A program made the translations under genes and the position numbers. From assembly GCA_035937135.1 (NCBI GenBank), contig DASYVL010000133.1:1-34747 (forward strand): a stretch of DNA of 34,747 nt, in the 5' to 3' direction. Below, in pieces: positions 16,803 through 23,550 of this stretch. The notes under the pieces are model-generated. The model worked only from the letters and a program-made list of their open reading frames with translations, was not told the origin of the DNA and searched no databases. Within the stretch, counting starts at the first letter, position 1; the number at the start of each line of letters is the position of its first letter. The stretch comes from Terriglobales bacterium (GTDB lineage Bacteria > Acidobacteriota > Terriglobia > Terriglobales > Acidobacteriaceae).

Positions 16803-17030
16803 ATGGCATCTCAGCTGAGGGACCATCTCCTGACCAGCCATGAAGAGTTCCGCAAGCTGGTTCAAGAGCACTCGCAGTACTCGCAACGCCTCGATTCGCT
16901 GATCCAGAAACGCTACCTGACCGAAAACGAAAAGCTGGAAGAAGTGCGCCTGAAGAAGCTCAAACTGCGGCTCAAGGACCAGATGGAGCAGATCGAGCAG
17001 CAGTACAGGAGCACCAACCAGGTAGCCTAG
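16803..17030 (+). CDS. Small DUF465 (YdcH-like) helical protein
   Basis: A 75-residue, highly charged protein predicted to be almost entirely helical. The HLLTSHEEFRKLVQEHSQY start and the central LDSLIQKRYLTENEKLEEVRLKKLKLRLKD segment (given here as two family landmarks) match DUF465. The function of this family is unknown. A perfect AGGAGGT lies 7 nt before the ATG, the strongest Shine-Dalgarno in the window, so the protein may be abundant. It is separated from rimI by 58 nt and closed by its own terminator, so it is probably a monocistronic unit. Confidence 0.88.
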   Translation: MASQLRDHLLTSHEEFRKLVQEHSQYSQRLDSLIQKRYLTENEKLEEVRLKKLKLRLKDQMEQIEQQYRSTNQVA

Positions 17031-17049
17031 CCGAACGTTCATTTTCCCG

Positions 17050-17080
17050 GCCTTCCGCCGCGGCGGGGGGCTTTCTGTTT
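17050..17080 (+). terminator. Rho-independent terminator after the DUF465 gene
   Basis: A GC-rich inverted repeat at 17050-17071, centred on CCGCCG/CGGCGG with outer G-C and two T-G pairs, folds into a stem of about 9 bp. It is followed directly by TTTCTGTTT. It lies 20 nt after the stop codon at 17030. Confidence 0.8.
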
Positions 17081-17129
17081 GCCCCCGGCGTTTCCCGTCA
17101 AGACGCCCGTAAGAGCGCCTCCGCTCCGC

Positions 17130-17135
17130 TATAAT
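17130..17135 (+). promoter_or_regulatory. Consensus -10 element of the psd-pssA-lptE-holA operon
   Basis: A perfect TATAAT ends 11 nt before the psd ATG, after the preceding terminator. Initiation 6-8 nt downstream would give an almost leaderless mRNA. The hexamer 17 nt upstream (CCGTAA) is a poor -35. Confidence 0.6.
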
Positions 17136-17146
17136 CGGCATATCCC

Positions 17147-17791
17147 ATGGTTCGAGACGGCATCTACTACGCTCTGGCGATGTCCGCGGTGGGCGTGCTG
17201 GCCGGGTGGTTCGCCGGGCCCTGGTACGGGCTCGCGCCCTTCCTGCTGGCGGGCTTCTTCCTGTGGTTCTTCCGCGACCCGGAGCGCCAGGTGCCGGCGC
17301 TGGCCGGAGCGGTAGTCTCGCCCGCCGACGGACGGGTCACCGCGGTCTCGCCCATCGAGGTCGAAGGCCAGCCGCGCACCCGCATCAGCATCTTCTTGAA
17401 CGTCTTCGATGTGCACGTGAACCGCGCCCCCATCGCCGGACGCATCGCCAAGGTCGAGTACCGTTCTGGGAAGTTCCGGAACGCCATGGGCGCCGGCTCC
17501 GCGGCGGAGAACGAGCAGAACGTGGTCACGGTGGAAGGCGACGGCCACACGGTGGTCTTCAAGCAGATTGCCGGGCTGCTGGCGCGGCGCATCGTCTTCT
17601 GGAAGGCGGTGGGCGAATCCACCGCCCGCGGCGAGCGCGTGGGACTCATCAAGTTCGGCTCGCGCGTGGACGTGATCCTCGACCGCTCCGCCGCGCTCCA
17701 GGTGAAGATCGGCGACAAGGTGCACGGCGGCTCGAGCGTGCTGGCCGTTCTCCCGGAAGGCTCCGGCCGGCCGGGCACGGGAGGCGATTGA
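17147..17791 (+). CDS. psd: Phosphatidylserine decarboxylase proenzyme (short form)
   Basis: The enzyme decarboxylates phosphatidylserine to phosphatidylethanolamine at the inner membrane. The 214-residue proenzyme has an N-terminal hydrophobic hairpin (about residues 8-42), the FFRDPER segment, VSPADGRV, and [13 protein letters not shown] with conserved His. Self-cleavage should occur between G195 and S196 in HGGSSVL, leaving a pyruvoyl group on the alpha chain. The length fits the short archaeal-type class. The stop overlaps the pssA start by one base (TGATG). There is no Shine-Dalgarno before the ATG. Confidence 0.96.
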   Translation: MVRDGIYYALAMSAVGVLAGWFAGPWYGLAPFLLAGFFLWFFRDPERQVPALAGAVVSPADGRVTAVSPIEVEGQPRTRISIFLNVFDVHVNRAPIAGRIAKVEYRSGKFRNAMGAGSAAENEQNVVTVEGDGHTVVFKQIAGLLARRIVFWKAVGESTARGERVGLIKFGSRVDVILDRSAALQVKIGDKVHGGSSVLAVLPEGSGRPGTGGD

Positions 17792-18657
17792 TGGATCCGC
17801 AGCCTCCCCGGGAGCGCCGCCTCGAACAGAACCGCAAGCGCCTGCGCCGCGGCATGTATCTGCTGCCCTCGCTGTTCACCACCGCCAACATGGCCTTCGG
17901 GTATTACGCCATCTCCCAGTCCATGCAGGGTTCGTTGGCGGAGCCCTGGCACTTTGATTTTGCCGCCCGCGCCATCGGCTTCGCCATCGTCTTCGACATG
18001 TTTGACGGCCGCATCGCCCGCATGACCCAGACCGCCAGCGACTTCGGCAGGGAACTGGATTCGCTTGCCGACGTCATCACCTTCGGCGTGGCCCCGGCCG
18101 TGCTGGCCTGGATGTGGGGATTCCGCATGCTGCCCGCGCTGCCCGAGGCCGATTTGCGCGTGCGCCTGGTGCAGTTGGGCGCCATTGCCACCTTCCTGTT
18201 CATGATCGCCGGCGCCAGCCGCCTGGCCCGCTTCAACATCCAGGAGAATCCACAGCCTTCGAATCCCGGCCCCCCGGGGAAGAAATACTTCGTAGGAATG
18301 CCCATTCCCGCTGCTGCCGGGGTGGTGGCCGCGATCGTCCACTTCGCCAACGGCCAGCCGCTGACCATCTGGTGGTGGTCGGTCGTCTGGCTGGGCCTGC
18401 TGATCAGTTGTGCCTTCCTCATGGTCAGCACCTGGCGTTTCTACAGCTTCAAGGACGTCAACCTGCGCGGACGCCATCCCTTCCGCAACGTCGTCTTCAT
18501 CGGCGCGCTGATCGCCGGCATCTGGTACTTCTCGCACCCCGTGCTGTTCGTCATCGCGCTCACCTATATGCTCTCCGGCGTTCTGGCGCGGGTGCCGCAC
18601 GTCCTGCGCCGGCGCACCACCCCGCCCTCTCCGCCCGCCTATCAGGGGGCGGCGTGA
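17791..18657 (+). CDS. pssA: CDP-diacylglycerol-serine O-phosphatidyltransferase
   Basis: This inner-membrane enzyme makes phosphatidylserine from CDP-diacylglycerol and serine, the substrate of the neighbouring Psd. The 288-residue protein has several membrane helices and the complete CDP-alcohol phosphotransferase motif, with D72-G73, A76-R77, G86, D90 and D94 in the conserved x8, x3, x3 spacing. The basic N-terminus (RRLEQNRKRLRR) precedes the first helix. The start at 17791 overlaps the psd stop; the frame is open upstream only as a shadow of psd. Its own stop overlaps the next ATG. Confidence 0.96.
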   Translation: MDPQPPRERRLEQNRKRLRRGMYLLPSLFTTANMAFGYYAISQSMQGSLAEPWHFDFAARAIGFAIVFDMFDGRIARMTQTASDFGRELDSLADVITFGVAPAVLAWMWGFRMLPALPEADLRVRLVQLGAIATFLFMIAGASRLARFNIQENPQPSNPGPPGKKYFVGMPIPAAAGVVAAIVHFANGQPLTIWWWSVVWLGLLISCAFLMVSTWRFYSFKDVNLRGRHPFRNVVFIGALIAGIWYFSHPVLFVIALTYMLSGVLARVPHVLRRRTTPPSPPAYQGAA

Positions 18658-18785
18658 TGAGCACGTCCGGCAGCCTGCCCGTGCCTTCGCGGATGCTGGT
18701 GCAGGCGCCCACCTTCCACAGTCCTAGCTTTTCGATTTACATTAAGGCGCAGAAAGAAGTCTCCGCCGCAGGGAGGGCAGAGTGA
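18657..18785 (+). CDS. Possible 42-residue small protein between pssA and lptE
   Basis: I do not recognise this ORF. Its ATG overlaps the pssA stop (TGATG) and its TGA overlaps the lptE GTG start (GTGA), so it fits exactly between two coupled genes. The predicted peptide begins MSTSGSLPVPSRML, has no membrane helix and ends in a charged segment. It could be a real small protein, or a translated linker that keeps ribosomes moving into lptE. A chance ORF is also possible in GC-rich DNA. Confidence 0.35.
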   Translation: MSTSGSLPVPSRMLVQAPTFHSPSFSIYIKAQKEVSAAGRAE

Positions 18786-19303
18786 GGAAGACCGCTGGCG
18801 TTCTCGTCCTGCTTCTTGCGCTGGCCTCGGCCGGCTGCGGATACCACAGCGCGGGACACGCCGCCAAGCTTCCTCCCGACCTCAAGACCATCGCCATTCC
18901 CGCCTTCGTCAACCACACCCACACCTATCGGGTGGAGCAGGTGCTGACCGCGGCGGTAGTGCACGAGTTCCTCACCCGCACCAACTATCGCATCGCCAAT
19001 GAAGCCACCGACTCCGCCGACGCCACCCTGCGCGGCGACGTGCTGACCACCGAGTTTGCGCCGCTCACCTACGACTCCAAGACCGGCCGCGCCTCCTCGG
19101 CCTTGATCACCGTGACCATGAAGGTGCAGTTGGTGGATCGCAAGGGCAAGGTCCTCTACGAGAATCAGAACTACATCTTCCGCGAGCAGTACCAGGTGTC
19201 GCGCGAGATCTCCAGCTTCTTCGAGGAGGAGACCCCGGCGCTCGACCGCCTCTCCCGTGACTTCGCGCGCACTCTGGTGAGCAACGTCCTGGAGGCGTAC
19301 TGA
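18782..19303 (+). CDS. lptE: LPS-assembly lipoprotein LptE
   Basis: LptE is the outer-membrane lipoprotein that plugs the LptD barrel and helps deliver lipopolysaccharide to the surface. The 173-residue protein has a lipoprotein signal with lipobox LASAGC (C19). The mature part begins GYHSAGHAAKLPPDLKTIAI, typical of LptE, and continues with strands such as ITVTMKVQLVDRKGKVLYE. Start is GTG at 18782 with GGGAGGG just upstream. It is 2 nt before holA, a pairing seen in many Gram-negative genomes. LptD is not in the window. Confidence 0.9.
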   Translation: MRKTAGVLVLLLALASAGCGYHSAGHAAKLPPDLKTIAIPAFVNHTHTYRVEQVLTAAVVHEFLTRTNYRIANEATDSADATLRGDVLTTEFAPLTYDSKTGRASSALITVTMKVQLVDRKGKVLYENQNYIFREQYQVSREISSFFEEETPALDRLSRDFARTLVSNVLEAY

Positions 19304-19305
19304 CC

Positions 19306-20430
19306 ATGCGCGGCTTCGCGCCCGCCGAACGTTTCGAGTCGGAGGTGCGGGCGCGCAAGCTGCGGGCCGCCTACGTCCTGGTGGGCGACGAAGCCTTCTT
19401 CCAGCGCCAGTGCCGCCTAGCGCTGCTCGAACATCTGGTCGCCCCCGATTGCCGCGACTTCTGCCTACATGAGCTGGACTTGGCGGAGATCTCGGTGCCC
19501 GAAGTGCTCAACCGCGCGCGCACGCCCTCACTCATGGCGCCCTTCCAGGTTTTTCTCATCCGCGGCGTGAAGACGCTCTACGGCCGCGGCTCGCACCAGG
19601 ACGAGTTCACCGCCATCGAGGCCTACGTCAAGAATCCCAACCCGGACGCAGTCCTGATCTTCATCGCCGACCACATCAGCATCCTCGCCGACCCGCGGCG
19701 CATGGAGCTCACCGACAAAGAGCGCTACGAGCGCATCCGCGAGACCCTGGGTCGCTACTGCGGCGTGGTGGATCTGGCGCGGGTGGAAGAGGGCGAGGGC
19801 GCGCGCTGGATCATCGAGTTTGCCGCCGAAAAGGGCGTGAAGGTCGAGCCCGAAGCCGCGCGCGAGCTGGTGGATTCCCTCGGCGCCGACCTGATGCTCA
19901 TCTCCAGCGAGCTGGAGAAACTCATGCTCTACGTGGGAGAGAAGAAGCGCATCACCCTGAGCGACGTGGAAGCGATGGTGCTGGCCGCCAAGCAGTGCTC
20001 GCTCTACGAGCTCACCGACGCCATCTCCGCCAAGGACAGGACTCGGGCGCTCGAGGTCCTGGACGCGCTGCTGGCCGCCGGCGGCGCCGACGAGGCTGCC
20101 ATCGGACATCTCTACATGCTGGCCAAGACCTTCCGCCAGATGCTGGTCATCTCCGAGCGCAAGGTGCGCGATCAGCGCCAGCTCTGGCAGGCGCTGTGGC
20201 AGGGCTTCCGCGTCCCGCCCTTCGCCGCCGACGACCTCATCCGCCAGGCCCGCCGCTACTCCTCGCGGCGCGAACTGACCCGCGCCCTGCGCCTCATCGC
20301 CCGCGCCGATCTCGCTCTGCGCTCCAATCCCCCCAGCAAGCGCCTAGTGCTCGAGCAGCTGGTTCTAGAGCTGTCCGCGCCACCCAAAGCCACCGCGCCG
20401 GTTTGGCAGCAGGAAGAATTGCCGGTCTAG
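19306..20430 (+). CDS. holA: DNA polymerase III subunit delta
   Basis: HolA is the clamp-loader wrench that opens the beta sliding clamp during replication. The 374-residue protein shows the family pattern: an N-terminal AAA-like domain opening with AAYVLVGDEAFFQRQCR, a segment on loss of base 2 chain binding (NPDAVLIFIADH), the middle domain ending in SSELEKLMLYVG, and a C-terminal helical collar with ALEVLDALLAAGG and GHLYMLAKTFRQML. It starts 2 nt after the lptE stop. The typical lptE-holA order supports both calls. Confidence 0.93.
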   Translation: MRGFAPAERFESEVRARKLRAAYVLVGDEAFFQRQCRLALLEHLVAPDCRDFCLHELDLAEISVPEVLNRARTPSLMAPFQVFLIRGVKTLYGRGSHQDEFTAIEAYVKNPNPDAVLIFIADHISILADPRRMELTDKERYERIRETLGRYCGVVDLARVEEGEGARWIIEFAAEKGVKVEPEAARELVDSLGADLMLISSELEKLMLYVGEKKRITLSDVEAMVLAAKQCSLYELTDAISAKDRTRALEVLDALLAAGGADEAAIGHLYMLAKTFRQMLVISERKVRDQRQLWQALWQGFRVPPFAADDLIRQARRYSSRRELTRALRLIARADLALRSNPPSKRLVLEQLVLELSAPPKATAPVWQQEELPV

Positions 20431-20448
20431 CTGGACTGCCGAATGACA

Positions 20449-20479
20449 ACCGCAGAGGACGTGGAGGACGCTGAGATTT
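20449..20479 (+). repeat. Degenerate purine-rich repeat (GAGGACG type)
   Basis: A short tandem of GAGGACG-like units after an ACCGCAGAG start. It resembles, in opposite orientation, the sequence at 22550-22581 upstream of ribD. The similarity is partial and judged by eye. Confidence 0.4.
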
Positions 20480-20488
20480 GTGCACCTA

Positions 20489-20540
20489 TCATCCTGAGCG
20501 AGCGGCGAACGAAGCGAGCCGCGAGTCGAAGGACCCCTAT
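20489..20540 (+). repeat. Intergenic palindromic repeat, copy 1 (downstream of ribE)
   Basis: The element begins TCATCCTGAGCG and ends CGCGAGTCGAAGGACCCCTA, with a variable centre that can pair GCGGC with GCCGC. The same ends recur at 21236-21284 in the same orientation. It fills most of the 136-nt gap between the convergent holA and ribE genes and may act as a transcription or mRNA-stability signal. Confidence 0.8.
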
Positions 20541-20566
20541 CGCGGCAAGAAACGAGAGACGAGAAC

Positions 20567-21223
20567 CTAGAAACCCTCGCTGATCAGCCGCTCCAACGTC
20601 ACCGCCCCCGGAACGTCCTCGCCCTTCAGCATCTTCTCGGCGTACTTGGCCAGGATGTCCACTTCGAGGTTGAGGCCATCGCCGGGCTTGAGCGACTTGA
20701 GGTTGGTGACTTCGTAGGTGTGCGGAATGATGGCCACGGTGAGCGTGGTTCCCTCGATGCGTGCCACCGTCAGGCTGATGCCCTCGATGGCGATCGACCC
20801 TTTGAAGACCACGTACTTCGCCAACTCCGCCGGGATCTCGGCGCGCAGCCAGTAGTCCTCGCCGCCCTCGACCTTCTCGAGTGCTACGAGCTTGGCCACG
20901 CCATCCACGTGGCCCTGGACGACGTGCCCGCCCATGCTTCCGCCGAAGCGCATGGGCAATTCCAGGTTGACCTCGGTGCCCTCCGCGATGCGCGCGAACG
21001 AGGTACGCGCCACAGTCTCGGCGGCCAGGTCAGCGGTCACGGAGTCGGGCGAGACCTCGACCGCGGTCAGGCACACGCCGCTCACGCACACGCTGTCGCC
21101 CTTCTTCAGTTCCTGCGTCAACTGTGACGCCGCCACCACGATGCGCGTGGCGCGGGCGCCCTCGCCCGCGCTCTTTTCCACCCGCAGGACGCGTCCTACT
21201 TCTTCAATCAGCCCGGTGAACAT
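20567..21223 (-). CDS. ribE: Riboflavin synthase alpha chain
   Basis: The enzyme dismutates two lumazine molecules to riboflavin and the pyrimidine precursor. The 218-residue protein starts with the invariant MFTGLIEEVG and contains two similar beta-barrel halves: the first with KKGDSVCVSGVCLT, the second with KGSIAIEGISLTV. The GGHVVQGHVDG segment lies at the domain junction. AAGGA lies close upstream of the ATG. It is 65 nt downstream of ribD, with a repeat between them. ribH and ribBA are not in the window. Confidence 0.97.
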   Translation of the reverse strand: MFTGLIEEVGRVLRVEKSAGEGARATRIVVAASQLTQELKKGDSVCVSGVCLTAVEVSPDSVTADLAAETVARTSFARIAEGTEVNLELPMRFGGSMGGHVVQGHVDGVAKLVALEKVEGGEDYWLRAEIPAELAKYVVFKGSIAIEGISLTVARIEGTTLTVAIIPHTYEVTNLKSLKPGDGLNLEVDILAKYAEKMLKGEDVPGAVTLERLISEGF

Positions 21224-21235
21224 AATCCTTCACTG

Positions 21236-21284
21236 TCATCCTGAGCGCGCGCCAAGCGCATGCGCGAGTCGAAGGACCCCTACC
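21236..21284 (+). repeat. Intergenic palindromic repeat, copy 2 (between ribD and ribE)
   Basis: It shares TCATCCTGAGCG at one end and CGCGAGTCGAAGGACCCCTA at the other with the copy at 20489-20540, in direct orientation. The variable centre has alternating GCGC that can form a hairpin. It lies in the gap between ribD and ribE and so should be transcribed with them. Confidence 0.8.
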
Positions 21285-21288
21285 CATA

Positions 21289-22545
21289 CTACTCATAGGG
21301 GTCCAGCAAATATCCCTCCACGGCAAAATCCTCGCCGAAGCGATGCAGGGTCACCGACTTCACCTTGGCGGCCTCGCTCACCCGCCGGAATCCCTCGCCG
21401 GCGGCGAAGGGCACGGAGCCGGTGCCGGCCAGGATCTTGGGAGCATAGTAGAGGAAGACCTTGTCCACGATGCCGGCGGCGAGCGCGGCCCAGTTCACCA
21501 GCGCGCCGCCTTCGCTCAAGACGCTGGTGATCTCCAACTCGCCCAGCCGTTCCACCACCTTCTGCATGTCGGGCCGGCCGGCGGGAACGATTCCCGGGGA
21601 CGGGGCCGGCTTGATGGGAGCGCCGGTGCCGGTGCGCCGCCGCACCGGCATGCGGCGGACGTTCGAGGCCGTCGGCCGGCCGGCGCTGACCATGGCCACC
21701 TGCTCCACGCGCACTCCGTGGGCCTCCAGCGCCTGCTTGCGTTTTTCCTCGGCCATCGAGCACAGGATGAGCACGTCCTGGTTCGCGGTCTTGACCACGC
21801 GCGAATCCAGCGGCAGGCGCAGCCGGGAATCCAAGATCACCCGCATCAGCGGACGCCGCCGCGGACGCCCGCTGCGGTCGGTGAGCAGGGGATCATCGGC
21901 CACGATGGTGCCCACGCCCACCAGGATGGCATCCGAGGCGTGGCGCAACTCCTGCAGATGGGCGCGCGCCTCTTCGCTTGTGATCCAGCCCGCCGAAGCG
22001 TCTCCCGCGCCCGGCGCTGAGGGGCTCTCCGACTCTCCCGGCGGCGCTGCGATCTTGCCGTCCAGCGTCATCCCGGCCTTCAGCGTCACCAGTGGCGTCT
22101 TCTGCCGGATGTACTTGGCGAAGGCTTCGTTCAGCTTGCGGGCTTCGGCCTCGCCAACGCCTTCCACTACCTCGATCCCGGCGGCGCGCAGCTTCTCCAA
22201 ACCCTGGCCGTTCACCAGCGGATTGGGGTCGCGCATCGCCGCGACTACGCGCTTCACGCCGGCAGCAATGACGCTTTCGGCGCAGGGCCCGGTGCGTCCC
22301 TGATGACTGCAGGGCTCGAGGTTCAGGTAGAGCATCGAGCCGCGCGCTGCCTCGCCGGCCTGCTCGAGCGCCAGGACCTCGGCGTGCTTCACGCCGTCGT
22401 AGGTGTAGCTTCCACGGCCGACGATGTTGCCGTCGCGCACCACCACCGCCCCCACGGCGGGATTCGGGGAAGTGAGGCCGACGCCCTGGCGGGCAAGGTC
22501 GAGAGCCTCGCGCATGAAGCGTTCGTCGTTGGGCGCAAAGTCCAT
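21289..22545 (-). CDS. ribD: Bifunctional riboflavin deaminase/reductase RibD
   Basis: RibD deaminates and then reduces the pyrimidine intermediate of riboflavin synthesis. The 418-residue protein has the cytidine-deaminase-type zinc site H54-A-E56 with C79 and C88 (PCSHQGRTGPC), and a C-terminal NADPH-dependent reductase domain with LKAGMTLDGKIA, ASDAILVGVGTI and SEGGALVNWA. Two inserts are seen: a Ser/Pro/Gly stretch near 169-185, and a basic Arg/Pro/Gly segment at about 287-325 that interrupts the reductase domain. The second contains a perfect 10-bp palindrome at DNA level. The family is usually about 360-380 residues, so the inserts explain the extra length. Confidence 0.95.
   Translation of the reverse strand: MDFAPNDERFMREALDLARQGVGLTSPNPAVGAVVVRDGNIVGRGSYTYDGVKHAEVLALEQAGEAARGSMLYLNLEPCSHQGRTGPCAESVIAAGVKRVVAAMRDPNPLVNGQGLEKLRAAGIEVVEGVGEAEARKLNEAFAKYIRQKTPLVTLKAGMTLDGKIAAPPGESESPSAPGAGDASAGWITSEEARAHLQELRHASDAILVGVGTIVADDPLLTDRSGRPRRRPLMRVILDSRLRLPLDSRVVKTANQDVLILCSMAEEKRKQALEAHGVRVEQVAMVSAGRPTASNVRRMPVRRRTGTGAPIKPAPSPGIVPAGRPDMQKVVERLGELEITSVLSEGGALVNWAALAAGIVDKVFLYYAPKILAGTGSVPFAAGEGFRRVSEAAKVKSVTLHRFGEDFAVEGYLLDPYE
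21627..21650 (+). repeat. Perfect 10-bp palindrome within ribD
   Basis: TGCCGGTGCG (21627-21636) pairs fully with CGCACCGGCA (21641-21650) around loop CCGC. It lies in the low-complexity RibD insert and has the same design (8-10 bp stem, 4-nt loop) as the hemW and rimO elements, but its sequence is different. Confidence 0.65.
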
Positions 22546-22549
22546 CTTT

Positions 22550-22581
22550 GGATTCTCTGTGCCTCGGTGTCTCTGTGGCGG
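22550..22581 (-). repeat. Repeat-like CACAGAGACACCGAGG sequence upstream of ribD
   Basis: On the minus strand the 42-nt gap between ftsY and ribD holds a purine-rich imperfect tandem with CACAGAGA and GAGGCACAGAG units. It covers the space where the ribD leader should be. No Shine-Dalgarno is seen before the ribD ATG. From memory, such sequences recur many times in some soil bacterial genomes; a genome search is needed. Confidence 0.45.
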
Positions 22582-22587
22582 ATTTCC

Positions 22588-23538
22588 CTACGCGAACAGC
22601 GATTCCACGAACTCGCCGGCATCGAAGGGTAGCAGGTCGCCGGGCTGCTCGCCTACGCCCACGTAGCGCACCGGCAGTCCCAGCTCCTGCGAGATGGCCA
22701 CCACCACGCCGCCCTTGGCAGTGCCGTCGAGCTTGGCCAGGATGATCCCGGTGACCCCGGCCGACTGCGTGAACTGGCGCGCCTGCTGCAAGCCGTTCTG
22801 GCCGGTGGTGGCGTCCATCACCAGCAGCGTCTCGTGGGGCGCGCCGGGGACCAGCCGCCCGGCCGTGCGGCTCATCTTCTCCAGCTCAGCCATCAGGTTG
22901 GTCTTGGTATGCAGCCGGCCCGCCGTATCCACGATGACGTAGTCGGCGCCGCGCGCGCGGGCGGCCTCCAGCGCGTCGTAGAGCACGGCCGAGGGGTCGC
23001 CGCCCGGTTTGGTCTTGATGAGCTCGGCGCCGGTGCGCGTCGCCCAGATCCCCAGTTGCTCGATGGCCGCGGCGCGGAAGGTGTCCGCCGCGCACAGCAG
23101 GACGCTCTTGCCCTGGGCCCGCAGCACGTGCGCCAGCTTCCCGATGCTGGTGGTCTTGCCCGTTCCGTTCACCCCAACCACCAGGATGACCTCGGGCGGT
23201 TCCACCACCTGGCGCGGCTGCGAGTCGGCGCGGGTCAGGATGCCGAGCAGTTCCTGCTTTAGCAGGCGCTTCAACTCGGCCACGTCCTTGATCTGTTTGC
23301 GGTCCGCCTTCTCCCGAAGCTGCGCCAGCACGTGGCGCGAGGTGGCCACCCCCAGGTCGGCGGCGATGAGCGAGGACTCCAGCTCCGCGAGCGTGTTGCT
23401 GTCGATCTCCTTGCCGAGGGAGATCACATCCTCGAGGCGCCGGCTCAGGCTCTCGCGCGTCCGCTCCACCGCCTGCTTCATGCGGTCGAGGAAGCCGGAC
23501 TTCTTGCTCTCGCCGCCGCCGAACAAGGTCTGGATCAT
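22588..23538 (-). CDS. ftsY: Signal recognition particle receptor FtsY
   Basis: FtsY docks SRP-ribosome complexes at the inner membrane. The 316-residue protein has the N domain with conserved [14 protein letters not shown], and the G domain with P-loop GVNGTGKTT from residue 122, DTFRAAA, DTAGR and [10 protein letters not shown]. The long acidic A domain of E. coli FtsY is absent, leaving only a short charged N-terminus ([16 protein letters not shown]), as in many other phyla. GTAAGG lies upstream of the ATG. It begins 12 nt after the HD-GYP gene. Confidence 0.97.
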   Translation of the reverse strand: MIQTLFGGGESKKSGFLDRMKQAVERTRESLSRRLEDVISLGKEIDSNTLAELESSLIAADLGVATSRHVLAQLREKADRKQIKDVAELKRLLKQELLGILTRADSQPRQVVEPPEVILVVGVNGTGKTTSIGKLAHVLRAQGKSVLLCAADTFRAAAIEQLGIWATRTGAELIKTKPGGDPSAVLYDALEAARARGADYVIVDTAGRLHTKTNLMAELEKMSRTAGRLVPGAPHETLLVMDATTGQNGLQQARQFTQSAGVTGIILAKLDGTAKGGVVVAISQELGLPVRYVGVGEQPGDLLPFDAGEFVESLFA

Positions 23539-23550
23539 TCGGGGATGGCC

